Shown here: one piece after another, positions 25,156-37,600 of the stretch
How the letters are laid out: each line of letters begins with the position of its first letter
Numbering within the stretch: position 1 is the first letter of the stretch
Assembly: GCA_039881145.1 (NCBI GenBank)
Contig: JAYKKI010000062.1
Location: forward strand, 503,501-567,500
Direction of reading: 5' to 3'
From: Druceiella hillmani
Taxonomy: Eukaryota; Arthropoda; Insecta; Lepidoptera; Hepialidae
Length of the DNA: 64,000 bases
Notes under the pieces: model-generated
Seen by the model: only the letters and a program-made list of their open reading frames with translations
Databases searched by the model: none
Told to the model about the DNA's origin: nothing
Program-made: the position numbers and the translations under genes

Positions 25156-27202
25156 GATATGAGAAATCGACCAAAATAACTAAGTTCTTACATGGATTAT
25201 TAATATTCTTAAACAAAGTTCTATCAAAACTCATAAAAGAAAGTGAAGTAAACTATTGATAGAGACCATTTACGTAAACGCTAGACATCGATAGGCTTCC
25301 ACTTAGTTTACATAGACAGGGAGAAATTGAAATCGTGGAAAAAAGAACAAAATGACATAACATGTATCGGTTAACTTATATAGGTCCGTATCTTTATGTT
25401 GTTTTACTCATATTTACGAATTCACCACACAGGATGATATTTTTAATATCAAAAATAAAAAAAACAAATATATGACGACAATCCATCACACAAACAAATA
25501 TATGACGACAAGTCATACGTAAACCATCACACAAATATATGATACTATCTGTCAAATGATCGATGAGGAAGAAAAACGGTAAAAGAGGAAAAGGGGCATC
25601 AATAATATTGATTGAATTAATTAAGATGCATGACAAGAGGAGAATTTAATTAAAAGTAACCATTAAATAAATAATTATCTGCTTAATAATCCAGAGACAT
25701 GCGTATGTTTAATATACGTAGTACATTAATCAAAATAGGGTAATGAAACAATTATCTCACAACTATGCGTCATTATGGAGCTAGTTATGCCGACTGCAGT
25801 CTGGTAACGGCTAACATATTAAAATGCGGACGGCGTAGATCAAAATGTGAATAAAACGTAGAGGGAGAGCCGTTAAAATGGGTAATTGCGTTGAACATTT
25901 CCGTAGATTTGAGGTAAATGGCTGCAGAATGTCTTTTTAACCTCCGTCTATTCAACAGTGGAGACACGTTCATATTGGAATGAAAATTACCTGGTACACT
26001 ATTTTTACGTTTCCAAGATTTTACCCGACTTTTGGCACAAAACTGACTGAATTTTGCCTGAAAAGCGACCTTAAATGAATCCATGTAATAAAGCGCTTAA
26101 AATTCAAAGATTTTAGATTTACTGGGTAAACACTACCAGAACTGTCTTACATAGCCTGCTTAGTAATTTATAATACGGGAATACATATTTACTTAGATAG
26201 ATATAAAATTTGAATATTTTATAGGAAAAGTTTTTATATTTGATTATGATATAAGTTACATTACTTAAAAATATATTGCCTAGTATATCTTTAACAGGTG
26301 TAAGACTAATAAGTTAATTGTTTATATTTTCCAAATTTATCAATTCAATTTCTCCGAATAATTTTAGATTATTTAAAAAATTGCAAGTTTTGTCATTTTG
26401 CCGCGGAACCCTAAATTTAATTAATTTTTAAAACTGTTAAAACGACATTTTAATCTAAGTTATTATAACTGTAATGAAAAATAATACAATAGTGGAAAAC
26501 GATAACTGGTTATATAAAGAATACATGAAGAACAATGCGATAAATTATTTTTATTACACTTCTTAAAAAATTAAATAAACAAATTATAACGAAAATATTC
26601 ATTAATGATATTATTTCGGCCATCTTCCAGAAGTTAGTTAAAATTTCATCTCAAATGTAGAACTTTATAATACAATCGCAGCCTTAATTTTCATTCTCGT
26701 AAAGACAAAACAAACATATAATTTCAATCGTCCAATTTTCCATTTTATACTGTAAATTGAAAATGTATACTCGTATAGCAAATACTCTCGCAGCGCGAGA
26801 TGGTATTTTACTCTTAATTCCAAAACTCTGAACCATGTGGATCTATTTGTAAATGGATGCAATTCGCATATTAAAAGCTTTGTAATGTGCGACTCTCGCC
26901 ATGTATACGAGCTTCAATAGCAGCGAAAGCTCTTGTAGCGGTAACACTCAATATTATTGTGAAGATTCTCATGCTCGGTCACGAAACTGAGCTTATATTT
27001 TAAGCTCGTTCACACGAGTAACGTGATGAGAAGAGAATATGGATTCTACAGGGTGCGCCTTATTTCTTTATATATTAGTTTATATTGTTGCTAGATTTCA
27101 TATCTCATAGAATAATAAATCATCTTTCACTTTTTTTCAATTAATCGTTTGTTAATAATCGTTTGTTAGGTAATTCTCCAAATATATTTGCTGTAGTGTC
27201 GT
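25156..27202. other. AT-rich stretch with two GC-richer patches
   Basis: At 25,785-26,084 (minus) a 99-codon frame lies in a GC-richer patch; its composition is protein-like but no family is recognised. At 26,880-27,060 both strands carry short plausible frames: plus 26,901-26,992 reads MYTSFNSSESSCSGNTQYY..., minus reads MRIFTIILSVTATRAFAAIE..., the latter like a signal peptide. Neither has supporting splice sites or a partner. At 25,455-25,540 aaacaaatatatgacgaca and related words recur three times. Confidence 0.35.
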
Positions 27203-27203
27203 G

Positions 27204-27251
<48 letters not shown>

Positions 27252-27258
27252 AATATAC

Positions 27259-27320
<62 letters not shown>
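27203..27320. repeat. (TA)n microsatellite
   Basis: Two TA blocks around an acacataaatatacataaa spacer. Open frames through it are artefacts. Confidence 0.98.
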
Positions 27321-29041
27321 GGATCTAAATACGGAATTCGGGTAAAACTAGGTTTATTACTTCGATTAATATATAATAAAAAATAATTCAAAGAGACTAC
27401 TTCACATGAAAAATATGTACCATTGCCAAAAATATTATGTATCTTAAAGTTACTTACCTCAAAACAAAAAACGAAACCTTTATTGGATAAAAGACGGATC
27501 CATCCGTATGTTAATGCTTTTTTTTTCAGAAACCATTTTCCGTAAAAAGTCAAAATTATACTGACAGCCTATTGGGACTGTGAATAAAGTTTTTTTGGGA
27601 ATTCTAGAAGTTTGGTGTAAATAAATAATTTTATGATATCGATTGAAAAAACCAAGTAGAAGGATGAGATATTTTCTGTTTTCTTTGGAGCTGCTAAATT
27701 TTAAATTATGAAAAAAGGTTTTTTAAAGTTTAATTGCAAAATTTTACCGACTTTGATTTCATTACCTATTATCTACGCCTATCAAAATATAATAGTATAT
27801 AGATTTAATTTATGAAATTATAATCAATGTCTTAAACAGTTTAATGTAAATACTATGTGTTCTCAATAGTTTAAATTTGTAGTACGAGTTTTATTCATAT
27901 TTAACACGTCTTCAACCTATCGTCTACATTTAATAAAATTAAAATATAAGAAATTTATCCTTTTGATGGGCAGAACGTTTCATCAAATATTTATTTTAAA
28001 GCAGTTTGCACAAAATTTTCATTGCAATAATTCTCTGGTAAGCCCATCTCACGTTTATTTTAATTCAGCTATAAATGGATTTTTATATCATACATAATTG
28101 ACATGCACAAAATGAAATTGCTTTCTCATAATAAATAAATAAAAAAAAACAAACTTAATAAGTTCAGTAGAAGAATCAGCCCAATCCAGGCTACAGATGA
28201 TGAATTGGATAGAAGGTAAATCTAGACGGTGAGACAGCTGGCGTTAAAAGGTTTGGTGACGAGTCGCAACGATATATTATATGGTATAATAAAACACTTA
28301 AATTAAATACTACAAACCTGATAATATGCTCATCATCAATCATAAATCTATAACCTGAAGTCCTACTTCATGAAATTGGTTTTGTGTTAGTAGAATGTAA
28401 TTGTTTTTATCCTAAAACAATATTAATAATAAAAATAGTCATTATTAAATCGATGTAACAAACCGGTTTCTGTGAATTCCTGAGAACAAAATAATACGAA
28501 TATGATTAATGAAATTCTTTCGTCTTTTATTCCGATCTCGCAATGCACTATTTCATCGTTTAGTCAAGGATTAATTCCTGCAATGTAAACGCAATAAGCG
28601 TAATGAACATATTATTTGGCCATAAAATACGAGCGATACCGTCATCATTTTCCAGAAAAAAAATGTATTATATTCTTAAATCCGTCTTTTTCTTAAACGT
28701 TTTTTTTTGTAGTGGTTGAGTTTATAATAATGAAATATTTAAATTTAAATATAATTCAGAAAATGTTGAAAATAAAAAAAATATTGTGTCGTTGAAAAAT
28801 AAATGAAAAAAAAATTGTGAGCCGTCATGCGTCGTGTGGTAGATGAGAAACATTTACATTTCTTTATATTTTTATATTGAAATATTTTTATTTGAACAAA
28901 TTGAAAACAAAAAAATATTCAGATATTTGTTAATATTGAAATATTAATTTCAATTTATTATTTCAATTTTATGAAATAATTATCACAGAAATATTTCGTA
29001 ACAATCTATTGAAAATATATTTTTAGTTTTATTAATGTTAG
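27321..29041. other. AT-rich non-coding stretch, putative intron
   Basis: No gene supported. A GC-richer patch at 28,160-28,270 contains a short frame with FSRRISPIQATDDELDRR running into a gtaaatc donor-like word. It has no acceptor tract, so it is noted only. Confidence 0.5.
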
Positions 29042-29116
29042 TCGAAAGACGCGGAACTGGACGAAATAAATTTAAGCCGAATTAAGTCAAAAAGAACCGA
29101 CGTGACGCGAAGCTTG
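29042..29116 (+). CDS. candidate small internal coding exon of an unidentified gene
   Basis: A 75-base block bounded by an acceptor-like tract, atatttttagttttattaatgttag (AG at 29,040-29,041), and a donor, cttg|gtaaat (GT at 29,117). It is exactly 25 codons, phase 0 at both ends, and 44 percent GC by hand count, while the flanks are very AT-rich. The peptide begins SKDAELDEINLSRIKSKR and is charged and polar; I do not recognise it. The same frame stays open beyond the donor to a TAA near 29,257, so it could instead be part of a longer decayed frame. Its phase is compatible with the candidates at 11,696-11,902 and 45,944-46,087 on the same strand, which would make introns of about 17 kb on either side. 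Confidence 0.4.
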
Positions 29117-29765
29117 GTAAATAGCACGTTGCAACGTACCATCAGATTGTTTAAAATTCCATCCGAACGCCTCATTAGATATTTCACATCAAAAATTATT
29201 TCCCTCTTGTATTACCGAGAAGAATCCAAAAAAAATATATTAAGCGATATCAATTAACCAAGACCTTATATGTGTGTATACATACATCATTACACAACTT
29301 AATAAAAAAGGAACATAATAAAAAAGGAACTTAAAAATTCAAAGAAGTTGAGCCGATTGTTTATATCCAAGACGAAGGAATTAGCAAAAATTAACTATGA
29401 TGACATTGAATGTAATCATGATTTCTGTACATAATTATGAATTCTCTACTCTACTATACGTTAAAAAATTAATTATATAATGGAGATACACTTGTAAACA
29501 AGTAAAAACGAATTAGAAGTGGTAGCATTGTTCGTTATAATCATTAGTTATAGTAATGATTATTATGTACCCTCGTAAATTTGCTTCTTTCAAAATTACA
29601 TTACTCTTGACGGAATTCATTAATCGTCGCACTTCATGACCGCGACGATTTTATTGATTGTGTAGCACAAAACTCAAGTCTGGAGTGCAAATGGTTAGAG
29701 CATAATTTCATTCAGTGGTAATATATCAACGTTAGTATACATCGACCAGCACGATAATTATGTTC
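29117..29765. other. AT-rich non-coding stretch
   Basis: Nothing recognisable beyond a short duplicated taataaaaaaggaac word near 29,300-29,330. Confidence 0.55.
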
Positions 29766-29766
29766 T

Positions 29767-30246
29767 ATTCAGTTAAGACGTATATATCAAAAAGTTTTTT
29801 TTTATATTCGGGTGCTAATTCGTATTCTCATTTCAATTTATTCAATCTTTGAATTACAAAGTTTGAACTACTAATTTGAAACACATTCATTACACTTTTT
29901 ACATTATTTTTAGTTTCGATGTTGAGTTTCTAAAATATTTTAGATAGTTTATAATCATAAAATTTTCTCGTTTATCTCCTAATTTTCTCGGTAATCTAAA
30001 TTATTTTATATTCAGTTAAGACGTATATATCAAAAAGTTTTTTTTTATATTCGGGTCCTAATTCGTATTCTTATTTCAATTTATTCAATCTTTGAATTAC
30101 AAAGTTTGAACTACTAATTTGCAACACATTCATTACACTTTTTACATTATGTTGTTTCGATGTTGAGTTTCTAAAATATTTTAGATAGTTTATAATCATA
30201 AAATTTTCTTGTTAATTTCCTAATTTTCTCGGTAATCTAAATTATT
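29767..30246. repeat. tandem duplication, two copies of about 241 bp
   Basis: The two copies (29,767-30,005 and 30,010-30,246) start with attcagttaagacgtatata and end with ttctcggtaatctaaattatt. They differ at roughly ten positions and a few small indels by eye (offset 243 at the start, 241 at the end). No frame is maintained. Likely a recent local duplication. Confidence 0.97.
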
Positions 30247-30887
30247 AATTTAAACTTTATCATACAATGAAAACTCCTTGACATACTTGATCTCCATTCT
30301 ATATACATACACAAAAGAAAGTTCAAGAAACCCCGAATTGGGGGTATCTTTAAAAGTAATGCAAGAAAATTCCTGTAATTTACAGTTCCGTATGTATACA
30401 AATATCACATTTATAAGTAATCAAGACTCATATATACAGGTATTTATCAAGACTCTTATAAGCTTCAAGGTTTACTTGAATAGTTTAATTTAATTGAATA
30501 GTTCTGAAAGATAGGAGCCATTGTAGACAGTATGCAATGCTTTATAACACAGTACATTTATCTCATTGTTAGTTCATTAATACCAACTTCGTAAGCTATT
30601 CGATTTCTTTTTGTGAAATTTTATACTATTCGATAGCCTTAGGCAAAATTAAGGGCATACAATTTCACTAAATGTATAGGCAGGAATACAGAAAGATTAA
30701 TAAGCTACTTAAATTGAGTGATTATTAAAGACAGAACATTTTCAACAAGAAGGTAAGTAAATTTAACTACAAGAATACCTTCTGTTTATGTAAGATCTGC
30801 AGTCTATTTGTTTGTTGTCATTAAATTAAATAATCTGCATACGATTTATATGAGATGAGAGTATATTTTGGTATTTATGCTTGTGCT

Positions 30888-30889
<2 letters not shown>
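30247..30889. other. AT-rich non-coding stretch
   Basis: Nothing recognisable. Confidence 0.55.
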
Positions 30890-30927
<38 letters not shown>

Positions 30928-30968
30928 TATATATATATATATATATATACATGTGTATATATATATAT
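30890..30968. repeat. (TA)n microsatellite
   Basis: TA array with gc and catgtg interruptions. Open frames on both strands through it are artefacts. Confidence 0.98.
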
Positions 30969-32340
30969 GCTTACCATAAGGCGAAAACCAAAAGGCGAAC
31001 GTAATAATTTCATATATATCACATACCGATTTTCCAAGAAATTTCCCAGCAGTCTCAGTTTGGCATATAAATTATTTTGAATATGAAACAGTATTTCTCT
31101 TAGTTTTTAAGAATTATAAACTGTATAAAAAATTGTCACTTTGATCCCGTAGAAAGGTTGAAACAAGTTGCTAATACAACACATAATTATAGCAAGTAAT
31201 ATTTTCTTATGAACAGACATTTAAAGTAATTTTGTTACCGCAACAATTCGCCATATTTTTCTAGAATATTTATATGCAAGTAACAAATTTAATATTTTGT
31301 CTGTTAAGAAAGTATAATACTTTCTTTACCAGTTCTTGACTTGTCGTTTTTCATACTTTCGTCATTTTTTCGTTCCTTCTTTTAAATTAATCACGTAACG
31401 TAGTAATTGTTCGGAAAAGGGAATTCGCTAAATTTATTATTTACTTATTTATTTAAATTTTTAGCTTATTGCTAATGGATACAGTTTACATTTAATCTGT
31501 TTTAATGCATTTCTATTAAATTTTAAACGTTAAATGTATTTATTCGTCAAGTATTTTCTTCTCAGGTAAAATTGCTTTTCACACGTGTGTATGTACGTGT
31601 GTATGATTTTATTATCGTTAAATTAATTAATAATTATTTATTATTATTAACTTAATTTTTTCTAAACGAAGTATTGATTGTGAAAAGTGTCAAGTATGAG
31701 TGTCCCTACTCATTTCACGCAATTCTGCTACTTGAACAAATATAATTTTTTTACTAATGCGCTACCTGTATGGCGCTTGTCAGTATAACATCTAATAATA
31801 AAAGTAGATAGATGATTCGCGAAATACTTAATAATGGGTCTTACTTTTCATTTTAACTTCAGAATCGGTCCATTTATGCAGGAAGCTTGATAATTAAAGA
31901 TCCATACTGATTTGATTAAAAAAATACATTACTTGGCAAACTTCATGAATCGCCGAACGTTTTGAAATATATTGGGTAGTTTTCTATGTTTTAATGAAAC
32001 TACAATAATCCTTCAATTTTTTTTACCCAAGGCCACAAATTTAATAGTATGGGGTGGATGGAAAGAATCTAAGCCATCAGTAATTTTCCATGACAATTGG
32101 AGATACTTTTAAAGTTCAAAAACCGTAAAGGTTTCATTAATGGATTCATTTTTGGAGGTGCGCTTATACTATAAATTACACAACGTAACTATATTTATCA
32201 TCTCGTTCATTGTTTTAAAAGTGATAAAGAAATTTATGTGTATTTATTAAAAATTTTATCTTTCAATATCTAATTGTGATGAAGCCATAATAATTTATTC
32301 AAAAGTATTATACGACAACTCAACCTTACAACGCTTTTTT
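30969..32340. other. AT-rich non-coding stretch
   Basis: Nothing recognisable. Short TG-rich words occur at 31,585-31,605. Confidence 0.55.
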
Positions 32341-32387
32341 TTATTTTCATCGAACTACTTTGAAGGAAAGTAGTTCGATGAAAATAA
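32341..32387. repeat. perfect 20-21 bp hairpin
   Basis: Arms 32,341-32,360 (ttattttcatcgaactactt) and 32,368-32,387 are exact reverse complements around a 7-base centre, tgaagga, whose outer t and a could also pair to leave a 5-base loop. No flanking direct repeat is evident. Confidence 0.97.
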
Positions 32388-32996
32388 TTTCTATTTGAAA
32401 ATGACCAGAAATTCTAAGAAAAAATTAAAAACAGTGAAACTTCAAAAGCTAAATATTGACATATTTGAATTCAGGAATGGTTCAGAAATAAGAACAAAAT
32501 TATTAAACATAACTTGCGGAAGTCAACATAGATCAGATTTTATTTAATATTCAATCACGTTGTGTAGGGTTTTGAAATAAAAATTGTAATTAATCTTAAT
32601 ATCACGTTTAGAATTAGCATAACCCGAGTTCAGTACACTTTTGAGCACTTACAGATATTTAAGTGTACAAAGTATTTCGGTTAAACCATTAACAAATATG
32701 AATTTTTCAGAACCTGAGTATATTACTTACTGTATCTTTCACAGGCCTAAAATATGGTGGAAATTTAAAGAAACATTATTAAATTAATGATGACCGCTAT
32801 AATATACCTGTAATCTCAAAGTCTGCGTTAACCAACACCAAATTATGAAACGAAAATGAAGAGAAAAGTTTTATTGACACTCTTATTATAAGCCCTTTAA
32901 AACAGAATCCCATTATTTACACGAAAATAAAACTCTATACAAAATTTATATGACCTCTCCAAAATTTCGAAACAAATATTTAGGAGTTCTTTTGTA
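32388..32996. other. AT-rich non-coding stretch
   Basis: Nothing recognisable. Confidence 0.55.
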
Positions 32997-33118
32997 TTCA
33001 TATATGTGGGAGTTAAAATGTTTTTGTACTATGCCAAATTTCAAATTCCTATGTCAAGCAGTTTGTGTTCAAACGAAAAACGGCTGTGACAGACAGAATC
33101 ATGAGTGATCTTATAGGC
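32997..33118 (+). repeat. dispersed repeat, copy 2 (partner at 23,913-24,030)
   Basis: Ordered matches to copy 1, including tgccaaatttcaaattcc-tatgtcaagc and gacagacag-aatcatgagtgat (partner forms tgccaaattttag-tttct-atctcaagc and gacagaca-aatacatgagtgag). Confidence 0.7.
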
Positions 33119-33525
33119 AACTTATTTTGGATTTAAGATAGGAAATTCTAAAGATATTATTATTTATATTTGTTTTTTAAAATAGTTTAGTGAATATAAT
33201 GAATAAAAGAAATTAACTTGGATTTAAGATTATTAATTTATTGAAATATTGATACAAATTAGTATAACCATACGTCGAAAATTTATTTTCTTTCCTCAAA
33301 CAAACGATTGTCTTTATCTTATTTAAACGAATCTGTAGAAATTTAATATGTTTGTCAATACAATAAAAACAACATCAAAATTATTTAGTTAAAATTATTA
33401 TTTTCATTCAGAAACCCGTTTAAAACCCACCTATTAACACTTTCGTCTAGACCCATCAAAAAACTTCACATAGGATAGCTCTTAGATAAAAGCTTCCCAA
33501 GTGAGCATGTATAGACTCCTTTTTC
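33119..33525. other. AT-rich non-coding stretch
   Basis: Nothing recognisable. Confidence 0.55.
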
Positions 33526-33720
33526 CCTTTATAATATGAATGGTTAGACTCAAGGGCTGGGGGTGCAGACGCGTGAATAACGGCATTAGGCCCCTCGCCT
33601 TCACCTGTCCGGTTCAATGGCACGTGTCACACGTGGGATCCTGTCGTCTTCTACCTATGAAGTATGGGAGGTACTGACGCAGTTGATGCTAGTAAGCTAA
33701 ACTATAAGTAGTGAGCATGG
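33526..33720. other. GC-rich island of unknown origin
   Basis: One of the most GC-rich patches in the window, with sharp edges. Two plus-strand frames are open across the core: one reads APRLHLSGSMARVTRGILSS... and the other SPSPVRFNGTCHTWDPVVF before a stop. It contains the near-palindrome cacgtgtcacacgtg. The sharp edges and lack of splice signals suggest a transposon-derived scrap, not an exon, but I cannot name a family. Confidence 0.4.
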
Positions 33721-34154
33721 TTTAAGTGAAATTATGTGCAGGGGTGTCATGTGCGATTTAAAAGCTTTGAGATTTTATTAGTTAACATAAAGTGGAAAAG
33801 TCTAGTTTGTTTCATATTTTTAGGAAAAACGTGTCTTGCAAATAGTTTAAAAGAAATACTATTTATCTTTAACAGCTTAAATTTGTATAAGTACGTACGT
33901 TACCCTCGTAAAATAAGTTTTATTGCTATATACATGACCCTTTTACTAAATTTGTTTTTTTTAAATCTGTAAAATGAAAAGAATTAGAAATTAAATTTAT
34001 TACCGATTATGAGAGAAAATTGAGGAAAATTTTATTTTGAATTCAATGTGAGGTTTGAGAAAATATGGTTATTTAATATATACATGTCGTACTTATACGG
34101 ATGCATATTTGGAATTCTACTCTACACGTCAATTTACACTAAATAAACCAAGGC
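33721..34154. other. AT-rich non-coding stretch
   Basis: A 78-codon frame at 33,736-33,972 has no family features and falls in AT-rich DNA. I see nothing else. Confidence 0.5.
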
Positions 34155-34694
34155 AAACTTTCCGATCAGGCAATCCAAGTTCGCATAATAGACCAGTCGG
34201 AGAATTCAACTAGCTGGGTAGCATTTAATAAACTTCATCATATCTGAAGGTGAAAGTTTTCAAATAGTATTGCCAATGATGACATAAGAAAATGAGTCCT
34301 GACTCCTACTTTTGGTCTTCTAAAATCTCCACTTTATTCAGCAAGCTATGGAAAAACCTACGCTCGCAGTTTTTCTAAAAAGATATGATTCATTATGAGG
34401 AGATCAATAATTGAAATCAGGTTATCGACGTAGTTCGTACGATTGAGAAACTGAAGTTGCAAAATGTAAACGGTAGGGCAAGTAGAATTAACGAATCTTG
34501 GAAAAGAAACGTTTTACAATGATGCCCATACGAGTATGCCATAAGACACAGAGTTGAAGAGTTAAGCCTCCGCTAGATTGGATGATGACCAGATAAAAGT
34601 AGCGGGAAACAGTTGGATGCAAGCAGCACGAGTTCGTTCTTTGTGGGAACCTACCAGGGAGGCGTATGTACAGCCGTGGACATCTTGCTGCTGA
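34155..34694 (+). pseudogene. RTE-type LINE ORF2 remnant (reverse transcriptase C-terminus)
   Basis: A decayed copy of the last roughly 180 residues of an RTE/BovB-type non-LTR retrotransposon polymerase. Pieces appear in the family's order, scattered over several frames: an YLG-Q-like block at about 34,170; SWVAFNKLHHI at about 34,212-34,244; QAMEKPTLAVFLKRYDS at about 34,345; QVIDVVRTIEKLKLQ at about 34,420; IKVAGNSWMQAARVRSLW at about 34,595-34,650; then EAYVQPWTS ending at TGA 34,692-34,694. In intact relatives these correspond to the RR-IRLGWAAFGKL, QRAMER, TKV-DI, VAG-WM-AQDR-W and EAY-QQWTS blocks. Several stops and frame changes show it is inactive. The 5' part of the element (endonuclease and polymerase core) is absent, as expected for a 5'-truncated insertion. 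The shorter remnant at 13.2 kb is of the same type. Confidence 0.82.
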
Positions 34695-37600
34695 TTATTG
34701 TTACATTTAACAAAAATGTTATATGTTTAATTATACACATAACTGTTTTACAACGAATTAAGGATACAATAAAGTGAAGGAAAAAAAACAGTAAACTATG
34801 TATCATTTTCTATATTCGAACCTCACAATGAAAGTCAAAATTTTGAGGAATATCATGCATGTCACAAATATAAATTTTTTTTATCAGATCTTCGACACTG
34901 CTTTTCTGATCTCGACCAAAAATATGTTAGTATACCAAAACAAAATCTTTAAATTTGAAAAATAAAAAAAGGTTAAATTTGACTAGAATTAATCACATTT
35001 TTTCACCTTTTTGTGATACATATTTATAGAAATAGCTTATATCTTGATATGGTACATTTTTTAGATTCCTGAATCGTTACGTACATGCCGGCAAGCATTA
35101 CAGTACCTAATAAATCCGACTATAATCGGACACTCCATTTAATTTTAATAAGTTTTTAAAACCGCATAAAAAGTATACAAAAATAAGTACATATAGACGT
35201 ATTTATGAATAGAATCCATTATGTTTCCTGCTTTTCCGGTATTTTGTGTTGAAATAACATTCTACAGATTTTGATTGGCTATCTACCAGACACCAAATTT
35301 TTCTTTTGGTTAAAGTAAAGATATAACGGAAACATCAACGACAAAAAAGAACAAAAAACCTAGACTTTTGACAATAATCTTAAATTAAAACCGATTGTCG
35401 ATAAAAGAATCTATATTATAAAGAGAAAGATTCGAAACGGAATTTATAAAAAATATTTTGAAACGAGTTTTGAAAAGGAAGCCGATTTTTCTTTTATAAA
35501 ACTTTAATCACAAAATTGTTTTTCGATAAATTTATTCAACGTCTCATTATCTTATTTTGATAAAGGGAATAATTTTCTTTGGAGAAAATTAGAATCTTTA
35601 GAATAAAGTTGAAAGCTGTACTGGTCAAAAATATACTGGGATTCATATACTGCGATGGACATCAAATAAAATTTTCTTCAGAGAGATAAGATCTTTCAGA
35701 GAGATAAGAACGTAGATTACTAAGAATCTTCAAGAATATAATTGACCTATAAAAATATACGAATATTATATATAAAAGAAGGCTTCAACATCTATTCATT
35801 CGGTTAATAGCTCATAGACAGAAAGAGACCATATTTTCTAAAAATAATTTCAATCATACATAAAAAAACTGAGTGAAAAATATTCGTCGTGAATAAAATA
35901 TTTTATTTTCTTGCCCTCAATAACAAAATGAAAATAACCTTGGTTTACAAGGACATTCGTGTTTATCATTCGAAGTTTTATCAAATTTCTTAACAAATTT
36001 ACGAGACTCCGGATCTCTTTCCTTTAATAGTATAGGAGGTATAAAGAGCAATGTGATTGTGTATGTTCAATGTCATTTAGAAACAAGATGTTAGTGATTA
36101 AAAAAATTTCCGTTGGTTAAATTTTTTGCGTTTGCTTGTATGATAATATATACTTTGTTTAAAATACCACGGACGATTACATAATAACAACGGAAAAAAG
36201 TTTAAAAAAGCAACTGTAAAATATAACCGAAGTTATTTCTTTGTAAATAAAACCAAATTTCAACCTTTTAATTACTGTTTTCTCTGTATCAATTTTGATG
36301 GACTTTTCGTCATCCGATTAATCACTCGAGAATTTATGCAGGTAGTTTGTTTTTGAAATCAAAGTAATTAAAGCTATGTCTAGCACAATTTTTTTCCAAT
36401 CCAATTTTTTTTTTGTTTTATTTTTATATAAATTACTTTCTTTATTAATTCTTAATATTCATGGCAGCAAAAATATTATTACATTAATTTTTACTTGTTT
36501 TTGGAAAATATAAAAAATGGGGAAAGGTAATTTCTTTTTTTCAATAAGTCATCATTTTGGGAAAATTTTATTTAAAAAATGGCTACATTTAACGTATGCT
36601 TTATATTAAGAAAACCTTTAACTCCTTTTGAATATCAACTCTATAGAAGACATCAACCGAGCCAAAGAAATATATTTTTTTCAATAGATTACTAGTAGTT
36701 AATTACATGTATCGATGTAATTTTTTTTGTTTTTAATAACATTTATTACAAAATTACATTAATACCTTCTTAACAAGAAATTTTTCCCTACTATTTAATA
36801 ATACATTATATTAGAAAAAACATACTGTAATATAGTTTCTATCGTTTCTCACATTAGTGTTTCTTCGTCAATGAGAGATTAAATATTAATGAAATAGAAT
36901 GAAAAATCCCGGAGTAAAATATATTTGTATTCAAACACGTGGAATATCGATTAATTTGTTACACGCTAAATCTTAATTATTGATCAAAATTCAGAAATAT
37001 TATCTACAAGTACTTAAGATATTTAACTTCACACTCATAATATATAAATAAATACAAAGTTGCAAATATTTTAAAAAACTGTTATAACTTACCTCACAAT
37101 ATTAAATTAATCAAGTTTAATATAACATTTTTAAACTAAACCAAATAAACTACTTGTTGTAAAGCTAGCTTAAATTAAGGTATTTAACGGCATATAATTT
37201 AATTAACTTAAAATGTACTGGAAATGACACCCAAATAAAATATAATCTTGACTTCGTAATTTTCTTGTAGGCGAACAGGGTTGGAAATACTGAAAATAGT
37301 TCAAATTAAAAAAAGAAGCCAATATTAATTTCAAAATGTGTAAATTTATATTTAAATCCTTAAATATTAAGTCCAGCTTAAATTTTCCATGCATTCACAA
37401 AATTAAAATAATTAATTTTTAAAGTAGTAACAGAGTTAAATCCTGTCCGCATTTCTTATAAATTAAAACAATTCAGAGTTATCATCAATATAGTTACATT
37501 TAATATAAAACCAACCGCATATTTGAAATCGAAAAAATAACCAAACCTGATATTTCTGAAGTAGAAGTAAAGTATACGAGTCATTAAATTTTTAAATATT

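Noticed and set aside
25785..26084. 99-codon minus-strand frame in a GC-richer patch
   Set aside because: No recognised domain, no splice sites and no partner frames; kept only as a remark on that stretch.
33540..33625. tRNA-derived SINE promoter in the GC-rich island
   Set aside because: The ggttcaatggc word only loosely fits a B box and no A box lies at the right distance.
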